This document shows positions 1 through 5,334 of a stretch of 5,334 nt of DNA, in pieces. Numbering within the stretch: position 1 is the stretch's first letter; every line of letters starts with the position of its first letter. The position numbers and the translations under genes were made by a program. The stretch lies in assembly GCA_029938505.1 (NCBI GenBank), contig JAOZUV010000167.1, positions 1 through 5,334 of the forward strand, in the 5' to 3' direction. Below the pieces are notes generated by a model. That model had not been told where the DNA came from. It saw only the letters and a list, made by a program, of their open reading frames with translations, and made no database searches. The DNA comes from Bacteroidales bacterium (GTDB taxonomy: Bacteria; Bacteroidota; Bacteroidia; Bacteroidales; GCA-2711565).

Positions 1-17
1 TTAAGCATGGAGGAAGA

Positions 18-788
18 TTATTTCTTTTTAGCCTTTGGTATGTTTTTCTCTTTAACTTTAATTCTTACATAGATTAACTTAAATCGCCCCTTAGGACTTT
101 CACGTTGTTCAATTTCAAAATTAGTAATTGAATTAATTAAAGGGGTTAACTTCTGGAACCCAAAGTTCCTGGAATCAAAATTTGGTTGCTTTTTTTGAAG
201 AAGACTTCCGACATCTCCTAAAAATGCCCAGCCATCATCATCTGCTAAGTCTGCTATGGTGGTTGAAATTAGTTTAATCTCCTTAGCAGTTATGATATCA
301 ATATTATTTTTTACAGTGGATTTACTCTCTGTAGATTCCGATTCATTTTCCTCCGTCTGATTTTTCAAGATTTCAATATAAATGAATTTATCACAAGCAA
401 CGATAAATGGATGTGGTGTCTTTTTTTCGCCAATTCCAAAAACTTGCATACCTGCTTCACGGAGTCTTGTGGCTAAACGAGTAAAATCACTGTCGCTCGA
501 AACCAAACAAAACCCATTGACTTTTTCAGAATATAAAATATCCATGGCATCAATAATCATTGCGGAATCTGTTGCATTTTTCCCTGTAGTATATCCGTAT
601 TGTTGAATAGGTGTAATGGCATTTTCCAAAAGAATGTTCTTCCACTTTGATAGAGTCGGTTTTGTCCAATCGCCATAAATTCTTTTAATAGTCGGGTTTC
701 CATACTTAGCGATTTCTTCCATCATTTCTTTTACATAAGCAGATGGAATGTTATCACCGTCGATTAATACTGCGAGCTTTGAGTCCAT
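18..788 (-). CDS. NYN-domain putative ribonuclease with C-terminal OST-HTH/LOTUS-like domain (LabA/DUF88 type)
   Basis: The 256-residue protein starts at an ATG (788-786) and ends with TAA. Residues 1-140 look like a NYN (PIN-like) nuclease domain. The acidic positions expected for metal binding are visible: D10, D12 and N13 in LIDGDN, D74 and D80 in the TDSAMIIDAMD stretch, and D99 and D101 in SSDSDF. A hydrophilic Glu/Ser/Thr linker covers about 143-160. Residues about 168-245 resemble an OST-HTH/LOTUS domain, with the GWAFLGDVGSLL and FDSRNFGFQKL patterns and a basic tail ending in KAKKK. Family knowledge suggests RNA cleavage or binding in the cytoplasm; the actual substrate cannot be read from sequence. 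It lies 110 bases downstream of the methyltransferase gene, so it may share a transcript or have its own promoter. There is no signal peptide or membrane segment. Domain calls are firm; the biological role is unknown. Confidence 0.9.
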   Translation of the reverse strand: MDSKLAVLIDGDNIPSAYVKEMMEEIAKYGNPTIKRIYGDWTKPTLSKWKNILLENAITPIQQYGYTTGKNATDSAMIIDAMDILYSEKVNGFCLVSSDSDFTRLATRLREAGMQVFGIGEKKTPHPFIVACDKFIYIEILKNQTEENESESTESKSTVKNNIDIITAKEIKLISTTIADLADDDGWAFLGDVGSLLQKKQPNFDSRNFGFQKLTPLINSITNFEIEQRESPKGRFKLIYVRIKVKEKNIPKAKKK

Positions 789-898
789 AAGATTTATAGA
801 ATTTATTACAATATAAGCATAAAATTACGGTAATGAGTTTAATGAAAATTTAGTTAATCATATTTTGATTTAGATTATAAATGAATCTTGCTTACTTA

Positions 899-2002
899 TT
901 AATCATCACAACTTTTAAGTACCCATAATTCTACCATTTCGTCTTCTCGCCAATTTTGATTTCGTTTTGTTTTTTTCGAGGCTTGTCTGACTTTTTTTTG
1001 GATGAAAATTTCTTTTTGAAAACGCTCACCATTTAATAATTCTTCCTCGATTGGATGAATCTCAGTCGTTTTGGTAATTTGTGCTAGATTGGAAAATAAA
1101 AGAACCACTTTCCCATCAGGCTTTAGGTGTTTTTTTGCTTCTGTAAAGAAACGAGGAAATAAATCTTCATCATAATAGATAGCTTTATCTAATCCTTCAA
1201 TATTTTGAGAAGCAGGCAGCCATGGAGGATTAAAGATAATGATCTCAGTTTTTACATTACAGTCAGCAAATAAATCGCCCTGTTTTAGAATAATTTTTGA
1301 AGCTTCTTTATTTTTGTCGTTACTCAAACCTATGATTGCATTTGGATTTGAATCAGTTCCATAAACCGTTTCAAATTTATGTTTCAAGAGTTGAAAAGAA
1401 AGTACACCAGAACCAATTCCAATATCGATAGCCGATTTTTTCTCTCCATTATAACTCTTTAAATATTTATCAAAAAGAATTAAATGTTCAAATCGGGTTG
1501 GAAAGTAAGTGCCAAAAAATGGATGTAATTTTTTCTCTAAAACTGGTATAGAAATTCCTTTTTCATACCATTGCCACGAACTATTTAATCCTTGAACTTG
1601 CGGAAAGGGGAGTAGGAATTCATCTAAATTTGGATAGAATTTTTCAAGCCAGCCAATTTCTGGTGCTTTTCTAAGACTTAATTTATGATGTTTTATAACA
1701 ACTAGAATTCGATGAGATAGTTCTCTATATACCTCACGAAAATCGCGTTGACCTTTGAAAGATTGATCAGAATAAATGTTGTTAAGGTGTACTTTTAAAG
1801 CGTTTAAAAGATTTAGTCCACTACTGTAAAAATCAACTACTAAAACAGAGTGACCTTCAATGAGTGCTTCGATAGCGTATTCAGGATCTGTTTTTCGTTT
1901 AAAGGGCACGACATCAATATTTGAAATAATCGGCTCGGGACGAATAATTTTTAAGTTCGCTCCTGAAATATTACCAATATACCCTGAATTAGTTTTTGAC
2001 AT
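899..2002 (-). CDS. Class I SAM-dependent methyltransferase (NPPW motif, small-MTase/HemK-like fold)
   Basis: The 367-residue protein starts at an ATG (2002-2000) and ends with TAA. The catalytic domain occupies about residues 165-310. The SAM-binding glycine loop AIDIGIGSG is at 191-199, the acidic residue ending strand 2 is D217 in YGTDSNP, GDLF at 242-245 follows, and the catalytic NPPW motif is at 258-261. An N/D-PP-Y/F/W motif is typical of enzymes that methylate exocyclic or amide nitrogen in nucleic acids or proteins, so RNA, DNA or a protein glutamine are possible targets. I cannot choose among them. The first 160 or so residues match no domain I recognise; they include a Trp-rich stretch (SSWQWYEKG, about 141-149). 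The C-terminus beyond about 325 is very basic (KKVRQASKKTKRNQN), which would suit nucleic acid binding. The gene begins 54 bases after the oxidoreductase stop on the same strand, so co-transcription is plausible. The region before the ATG is A-rich with no Shine-Dalgarno sequence. Confidence 0.85.
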   Translation of the reverse strand: MSKTNSGYIGNISGANLKIIRPEPIISNIDVVPFKRKTDPEYAIEALIEGHSVLVVDFYSSGLNLLNALKVHLNNIYSDQSFKGQRDFREVYRELSHRILVVIKHHKLSLRKAPEIGWLEKFYPNLDEFLLPFPQVQGLNSSWQWYEKGISIPVLEKKLHPFFGTYFPTRFEHLILFDKYLKSYNGEKKSAIDIGIGSGVLSFQLLKHKFETVYGTDSNPNAIIGLSNDKNKEASKIILKQGDLFADCNVKTEIIIFNPPWLPASQNIEGLDKAIYYDEDLFPRFFTEAKKHLKPDGKVVLLFSNLAQITKTTEIHPIEEELLNGERFQKEIFIQKKVRQASKKTKRNQNWREDEMVELWVLKSCDD

Positions 2003-2056
2003 TTTTTATTTATGTTCTATTATTGTATTTTTGTTAGGTTTTTTTTATCGATTTTA

Positions 2057-2986
2057 TTATTTCAGGGCATTGTACAGTACTTCAATAGGGTGCAAGGCCG
2101 TTCGTCCAGTTCCATCTTTAATTTGGTGTCGGCAACTAGTTCCAGGAGCGGAAATAATTGTAAACTCATCTGATTTACGTACTTCCGGGAATAATACCAA
2201 TTCGCCTACTTTCATCGATAATTCGTAATGTTCTTTTTCGTAACCAAAAGCTCCAGCCATTCCACAACAACCTGATTTAATTTCTGTGACCTCATAATTC
2301 TTAGCTAAGGATAACATTTCTTTGGTAGGTCCGGTTGTGGCTATCGATTTTTGATGGCAATGACCATGCAGTTTAATACTTTGACTTTTATCTGTAAACT
2401 GATTAATTGTGATTTTACCCTTAGCTACTTCTTGCATGATAAACTCATCAAACATCAGTGCATTTTTTCCTAAGCTTTTTGCTTCTTCAACTAAGTCTTT
2501 TATGACTAGTTCTGGGTACTCATCTCTAAAAGATAAAATGCCCGAAGGTTCAACCCCAATTAATGGATGTTCTTCGCTGATGATATCTTTTAAAAGCAAT
2601 ATATTTTTGTGAGCAAGAATTTTTGCTTTCTTGAGTAGTCCTTTGGATAAATAAGTTCGACCACTTTCGGCATGCTTAGGAATGATAACTTCATAACCCA
2701 ACTTATTTAAAAGTTTTATGGCTGTTATTCCAATGTGAGTATCGTTATAATCAGTGAATTCATCGGCAAATAAATAAACTTTCCCAATGGGATTTGAAAT
2801 ATTGGTATTGTATCGTTTTGCCCATTTTCGTAAGGTGATTTTAGCTAGTGTTGGAATACTACGTTTTGGGGCAAAACCGAGTAGTTTTTTTGTTATTCTT
2901 GATAAGAAAGCATTGCTGACAAAGAAATTGAAGAGCGAAGGGAAAAGTGCTCCTAAGCTATTTAATTTTGTAATATTGGCAATCAA
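2057..2986 (-). CDS. Back part of the oxidoreductase: CCG-domain (GlpC/GlcF-like) region
   Basis: This 309-residue reading frame can only be opened with a TTG at 2986-2984, 11 codons after the TAG; the first internal ATG is near residue 177. No Shine-Dalgarno-like sequence precedes the TTG, and the 11 codons before it (YNSNGIPLRSLL including the TTG) already look like family sequence. It is therefore better read as the continuation of the upstream gene than as an independent one. Recognisable blocks are FADEFTDYND at 73-82, SGRTYLSKGLL at 108-118, SFRDEYPEL at 152-160, HGHCHQKS at 207-214, SGCCGMAG at 238-245 and PGTSCRHQIKDGTGR at 281-295. The four cysteines C210, C240, C241 and C285 form one CCG set, a ligand motif for Fe-S clusters in GlpC, GlcF and heterodisulfide reductase subunits. 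The earlier half of the CCG region has no cysteines. It ends with TAA. It resembles split GlcF/GlpC subunits only partly, because those carry their own ferredoxin cysteines. Confidence 0.8.
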   Translation of the reverse strand: MIANITKLNSLGALFPSLFNFFVSNAFLSRITKKLLGFAPKRSIPTLAKITLRKWAKRYNTNISNPIGKVYLFADEFTDYNDTHIGITAIKLLNKLGYEVIIPKHAESGRTYLSKGLLKKAKILAHKNILLLKDIISEEHPLIGVEPSGILSFRDEYPELVIKDLVEEAKSLGKNALMFDEFIMQEVAKGKITINQFTDKSQSIKLHGHCHQKSIATTGPTKEMLSLAKNYEVTEIKSGCCGMAGAFGYEKEHYELSMKVGELVLFPEVRKSDEFTIISAPGTSCRHQIKDGTGRTALHPIEVLYNALK

Positions 2987-3019
2987 TAAAGATCGCAGAG
3001 GGATCCCATTTGAATTATA

Positions 3020-3022
3020 CTA
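3020..3022 (-). other. In-frame TAG codon inside the oxidoreductase gene
   Basis: The plus strand reads cta, so the minus strand reads TAG. The codon context is CAA CAT TAG TAT AAT TCA, that is ...FLQH, stop, YNSNGIPLRS.... From memory, many relatives carry an aromatic residue here (QHYYD-like), in which case one base change from TAT or TAC would create it; glutamine codon CAG is also one change away. It sits between the last ferredoxin cysteine (C631 of the front part) and the CCG domain, in an inter-domain segment where an inserted residue would probably be tolerated. Confidence 0.9.
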
Positions 3023-4963
3023 ATGTTGTAAAAATTCTGCTTTATATTTGGTAATATCCACACTTGATGGGCATTCTGATTTACACCCTTTACAGGATAA
3101 ACACAAATCTAAAATCTCATAAACTTCTTTATGATTAAAAGGATTTTTCTTGTCGGAATTGGTAAGGAATTCTCGTAAAATATTGGCTCTGGCACGGGTG
3201 GTTTTATCCTCATCTTTGGTAGCCATAAAGCTTGGGCACATGGTCCCTCCAATAATCTCACTTTTACGACAATCGCCTGAACCATTGCATTTTTCTATCG
3301 CGCGGAGCAATCCATCCTCTTTTGAGAAATCGAAATAGGTGTCAAATTCTCTGGTTTCTTGACCAGGCGAATATCGAAGAGAAGTGTTCATCTTCGGTGT
3401 ATCCACAATCTTATTGGGATTGAAAATATTTTCAGGATCCCATGTTTTTTTGAGGTCTTTTAATAATTGATAATTTTTCTCACCAATCATTAAAGGAATA
3501 AATTCCCCCCTTAATCGTCCATCGCCATGCTCACCACTGAGTGAACCGTTATATTTTTTCACAATATGAGCAGTTTCCAATGCAACTGTATGAAAGAGCT
3601 CAACGTCTTTTGGATCTTTTAAATTAAGCACAGGGCGAAGATGAAGTTCTCCAGTAGCGATGTGTGCATAATACACACAGCTCAATTCATGTTTTTTAAG
3701 CATGGCATCAAACTCATCAATAAATTCGGGCAATACTTTTGGATTAACAGCTGTATCTTCTACAACGGGAACCGGTTTACGATCTCCAGAGATATTAGAA
3801 AGTAAACCCAATCCAGCTTTTCGAAGTGTCCATACTTTTGGAATATCATCGCCCCAAACCAATGGATAATGATAGCCCATTTTCTTAGACTTAAAATCAG
3901 CAATTAGTTTTGCTGCTTTTTCTTTTAATCCTTTTTTGCTTTCGCCCATGAACTCTACAATCAGAATAGCTCCAGGATCGCCTTTAACAAAAAATCGATT
4001 TTTGTTTTGCGTGATGTTTCCTTTAGTGCATTCCATGATAATTTTATCCATCAACTCAATGCTCGATGGTTGATGTTTGAGGGCTAAAATATTTGCATGA
4101 AGCGATTCTTTTACGCTATCGCAATGCACACAAATCAATACCTTGTCTTTAGGAGGTAGGGGGATGAGGTTGAGTTTTATTTCTGTGATAAAAGCGAGTG
4201 TTCCTTCTGAACCTGCAATCAGTTTTGAGAAATTAAAATCTTCAGTGTTTTTTGTAAATGGATTGCTATCTAAAAGTAAGTCGATAGCATAACCGGTATT
4301 TCTACGTTCAATTTCTTTGTCTGGATATTGCTTTCGAATCTCATCCTGATTTTCAGGATTTGAAAGTATGTTTTGGATGTTTTGATAAAGTTTGTTTTCT
4401 AGTGTTTCGCCCTTACATTTTTTATCAAATTGAGTTTTTCTTAGAGATGTGAATTCAACCTCAGAACCATCGCTTAAAATGCATTTCACTGAAAGAGTGT
4501 GGTCACGCGTACTTCCATAAATTAAGGAATGAGCACCACAGGAATTATTTCCTACCATCCCAGCAATCATGCAACGATTTGAAGTAGAGGTTTCAGGACC
4601 AAAAAACAAACCGACTTTTGCTAATTCCATATTTAATTCATCCAGGACTACCCCTGGTTGAACTCTAACCCATTTATCTTTGGTGTTTATTTCCAGGGTC
4701 TGGGTCATGTATTTTGAAACATCTACGATAATGCCACTTCCAACAACTTGTCCGGCCAATGAAGTTCCTGCTGTTCTTGGAATAATGGATGTGTTATTCT
4801 GCCTAGCAAAATCAATGATTTTCTTGATGTCTTCTTCATCTTTGGGACGAACTATTGCTTGTGGAAGCTCTCTGTAAGCTGACGCATCTGTGGCGTACAA
4901 TAGTTTATTTGTCTTATCTGTAAAGACATCCCCTTTAATTATTAAATTGTTGAAGTCAGACAT
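3020..4963 (-). CDS. Front part of the oxidoreductase: FAD-binding and ferredoxin-like domains (647 residues)
   Basis: It starts at an ATG (4963-4961) and ends at the TAG. The FAD-binding type 4 domain spans about residues 30-265, with PRTAGTSLAGQ at 62-72, GNNSCGAHSLIYGSTRDH at 138-155 and GSEGTLAFITE at 251-261. The FAD-oxidase C-terminal domain spans about 270-520 and contains SGEHGDG at 476-482, the usual substrate/flavin-site signature, and FNPNKI at 514-519. A ferredoxin-like region follows, with C559, C565 and C576 (MCPS) and the CLSCKGCKSECP set C621, C624, C627 and C631, enough for 4Fe-4S binding. The protein stops 16 residues after the last cysteine, before the CCG domain that normally completes the electron-transfer half. 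It could fold as a truncated flavoprotein, but losing the CCG half would be expected to impair electron transfer. A long inverted repeat lies just upstream. No Shine-Dalgarno sequence is seen before the ATG. Confidence 0.9.
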   Translation of the reverse strand: MSDFNNLIIKGDVFTDKTNKLLYATDASAYRELPQAIVRPKDEEDIKKIIDFARQNNTSIIPRTAGTSLAGQVVGSGIIVDVSKYMTQTLEINTKDKWVRVQPGVVLDELNMELAKVGLFFGPETSTSNRCMIAGMVGNNSCGAHSLIYGSTRDHTLSVKCILSDGSEVEFTSLRKTQFDKKCKGETLENKLYQNIQNILSNPENQDEIRKQYPDKEIERRNTGYAIDLLLDSNPFTKNTEDFNFSKLIAGSEGTLAFITEIKLNLIPLPPKDKVLICVHCDSVKESLHANILALKHQPSSIELMDKIIMECTKGNITQNKNRFFVKGDPGAILIVEFMGESKKGLKEKAAKLIADFKSKKMGYHYPLVWGDDIPKVWTLRKAGLGLLSNISGDRKPVPVVEDTAVNPKVLPEFIDEFDAMLKKHELSCVYYAHIATGELHLRPVLNLKDPKDVELFHTVALETAHIVKKYNGSLSGEHGDGRLRGEFIPLMIGEKNYQLLKDLKKTWDPENIFNPNKIVDTPKMNTSLRYSPGQETREFDTYFDFSKEDGLLRAIEKCNGSGDCRKSEIIGGTMCPSFMATKDEDKTTRARANILREFLTNSDKKNPFNHKEVYEILDLCLSCKGCKSECPSSVDITKYKAEFLQH

Positions 4964-4988
4964 AGTTCTGGAAATTCCAAATTTTAAA

Positions 4989-5088
4989 CACCAAATTACA
5001 AATAATAATCAAATTTCAAGCTCCAAAAATTCATTAAGTTTATTTGGGATTTGATATTTGGATGTTGAAATATATTTGAATTTTGGTG
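4989..5088. repeat. Long imperfect inverted repeat in the lplA/oxidoreductase spacer
   Basis: The outer arms are 4989-5004 (CACCAAATTACAAATA) and 5071-5088, whose reverse complement is CACCAAAATTCAAATATA. Inner arms are 5014-5027 (TTTCAAGCTCCAAA) and 5057-5070, whose reverse complement TTTCAACATCCAAA matches at 12 of 14 positions. The central loop is about 5028-5056. The whole element is built of CAAATT/CCAAA-like units recurring roughly every 10 bases. It resembles low-complexity intergenic repeats I associate with Bacteroidota and some other bacteria, but copy number elsewhere cannot be seen here. It ends only about 25 bases before the oxidoreductase ATG, so any promoter for that gene would overlap it. 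Confidence 0.6.
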
Positions 5089-5105
5089 CTTGTTTATTGG
5101 TGCTT
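5083..5105. repeat. Short direct repeat TTGGTGCTT
   Basis: TTGGTGCTT occurs at 5083-5091 and again at 5097-5105, a 14-base period, at the right edge of the long inverted repeat. It probably belongs to the same repeat family, with the left-arm CACCAAA as its inverted partner. No function can be assigned. Confidence 0.5.
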
Positions 5106-5120
5106 ACTTCTTAGAGAAGT
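5106..5120 (-). terminator. Small perfect hairpin after the lipoate ligase stop
   Basis: ACTTCT (5106-5111) and AGAAGT (5115-5120) are exact reverse complements around a 3-base loop, starting 7 bases after the TAA of the upstream gene. The stem is only 6 base pairs and no run of T follows on the minus strand, so intrinsic termination is uncertain. It may just help define the 3' end of the transcript or be chance. Confidence 0.25.
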
Positions 5121-5126
5121 TTGTTT

Positions 5127-5334
5127 TTAAAATAATCCGATTATAAATTCGTCTATGTTAATATTTATAAAGTACTCTTGAAAATTTGTTTGCTTGAGAG
5201 TAGCTTCAATTGCTCCTTTATTATGAGGAGTGCCTATTAATAATTCTTCAATATCCTCTATGTTTTTATTGCTGAAAAAGTCGCCAGTGATTTTGAGTTT
5301 GATGATGATCCCATTTTTAACATCCATATTAAAA
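5127..5334 (-). CDS. lplA: Lipoate-protein ligase, C-terminal end (partial)
   Basis: The visible 68 residues run into the right edge of the window without a break. The codons before the in-frame ATG at 5327-5325 read F-N, so that ATG is very likely an internal methionine and the true start is outside. The segment fits the small C-terminal domain of LplA-type ligases: a strand-rich start (NMDVKNGIIIKLKI), the characteristic GDFF at about the centre of that sheet, then IEDIEELLIGTP and a final helix ending YFININIDEFIIGLF. LplA attaches lipoate, through lipoyl-AMP, to the lipoyl domains of 2-oxoacid dehydrogenases and the glycine cleavage H protein in the cytoplasm. The catalytic domain is not in the window, so activity cannot be judged. 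The gene ends in TAA, 163 bases upstream of the oxidoreductase ATG. The family call rests on recall of this domain pattern; the main alternative is a free-standing small hypothetical protein. Confidence 0.7.
   Translation of the reverse strand, partial: FNMDVKNGIIIKLKITGDFFSNKNIEDIEELLIGTPHNKGAIEATLKQTNFQEYFININIDEFIIGLF

Larger units (their letters stand above)
2057..4963 (-). pseudogene. Fused FAD-binding/(Fe-S)-binding oxidoreductase, interrupted by one in-frame TAG
   Basis: Read through as one frame, this is 969 codons including the final TAA, with a single TAG at codon 648. That total is about the length I recall for intact fused proteins of this family (roughly 970-1000 residues; E. 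coli YdiJ is of this type). Domain order is FAD-binding domain, FAD-oxidase C-terminal domain, ferredoxin-like cysteine pairs, then the CCG domain. Such enzymes oxidise D-2-hydroxyacids (D-lactate, glycolate, D-2-hydroxyglutarate) and pass electrons from flavin through Fe-S clusters to an acceptor; the substrate here is not determined. Both flanks of the TAG are in the same frame and family-like, and no frameshift or second stop is present. I use the label pseudogene for the interrupted state only. A recent nonsense mutation, a sequence error, or functional readthrough would look the same. The two parts are described separately. Confidence 0.75.

Noticed and set aside
1..8. Possible start of a further minus-strand gene (ATG at 8-6, 9 bases after the NYN stop)
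   Set aside because: Only two codons are visible before the window ends, and no ribosome binding site supports it.
382..606. Open plus-strand frame opposite the NYN gene
   Set aside because: It lies wholly inside the NYN coding region on the other strand and shows no protein-like motif; a shadow frame.
872..888. AGATT/AATCT hairpin downstream of the methyltransferase stop
   Set aside because: The arms are only 5 A/T-rich base pairs and no T-run follows on the minus strand; too weak to call a terminator.
789..898. Promoter for the NYN gene in the 110-base spacer
   Set aside because: The A/T-rich sequence offers a TATATTGT word but no convincing paired -33 element.
1860..2228. Open plus-strand frame spanning the methyltransferase start and the oxidoreductase end
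   Set aside because: It overlaps two well supported minus-strand genes and has no recognisable domain.
3020..3022. Selenocysteine or programmed frameshift at the interruption
   Set aside because: Selenocysteine uses TGA, not TAG, and the frame is unchanged across the site with no slippery run, so frameshifting is not needed.
2409..3338. Several short open plus-strand frames opposite the oxidoreductase
   Set aside because: They are antisense to conserved motifs of the oxidoreductase, and their translations show no family pattern.
4680..4877. Open plus-strand frame opposite the FAD-binding domain
   Set aside because: It is antisense to the conserved flavin-binding region and has no independent support.
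4964..5010. Bacteroidota-type promoter (TTTG / TAnnTTTG) upstream of the oxidoreductase
   Set aside because: TTTG words are abundant because of the repeat, but none makes a properly spaced TAnnTTTG match, so no promoter is claimed.

Overview
The window is visibly AT-rich, and every gene I can support lies on the minus strand, so the genes read from right to left. It most likely comes from a member of the Bacteroidota. The long fused FAD-binding/Fe-S oxidoreductase closely matches my memory of that family in this phylum, upstream regions are A/T-rich without clear Shine-Dalgarno sequences, and the spacer repeat is of a kind I associate with that phylum among others. This assignment comes from recall and was not tested by a search.

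Layout in the direction of transcription: (1) 5334-5127, the C-terminal end of a lipoate-protein ligase that enters from beyond the window. (2) A 163-base spacer, 5126-4964, with a small perfect hairpin, a short direct repeat and a long imperfect inverted repeat of about 100 bases made of CAAATT/CCAAA-like units. (3) 4963-2057, a gene for a large FAD-binding plus Fe-S oxidoreductase of the GlcD/GlcF-fusion type (E. coli YdiJ-like, D-2-hydroxyacid dehydrogenase family). One in-frame TAG at 3022-3020 cuts it into a 647-residue front part (FAD domains plus ferredoxin-like cysteines) and a back part carrying the cysteine-rich CCG domain. (4) 2002-899, a class I SAM-dependent methyltransferase with an NPPW motif, 54 bases downstream. 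(5) 788-18, a NYN-domain (LabA/DUF88-type) putative RNase with a C-terminal OST-HTH/LOTUS-like domain.

The central observation is the interrupted oxidoreductase. The reading frame is the same on both sides of the TAG, family-like sequence resumes immediately, and there is no other lesion in 969 codons. The back part has no ATG start until about residue 177. The explanations are a recent nonsense mutation, a sequence or consensus error, TAG readthrough or reassignment, or inefficient reinitiation at a TTG. The four other visible gene ends all use TAA, which is compatible with TAG being rare or recoded but is far too few to show it.

I see no clear functional link among the genes. Lipoate ligation and 2-hydroxyacid oxidation both touch central 2-oxoacid metabolism, but that pairing is only suggestive. 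No RNA gene, CRISPR array, insertion sequence or phage feature was seen. No stretch over 300 bases lacks a gene.
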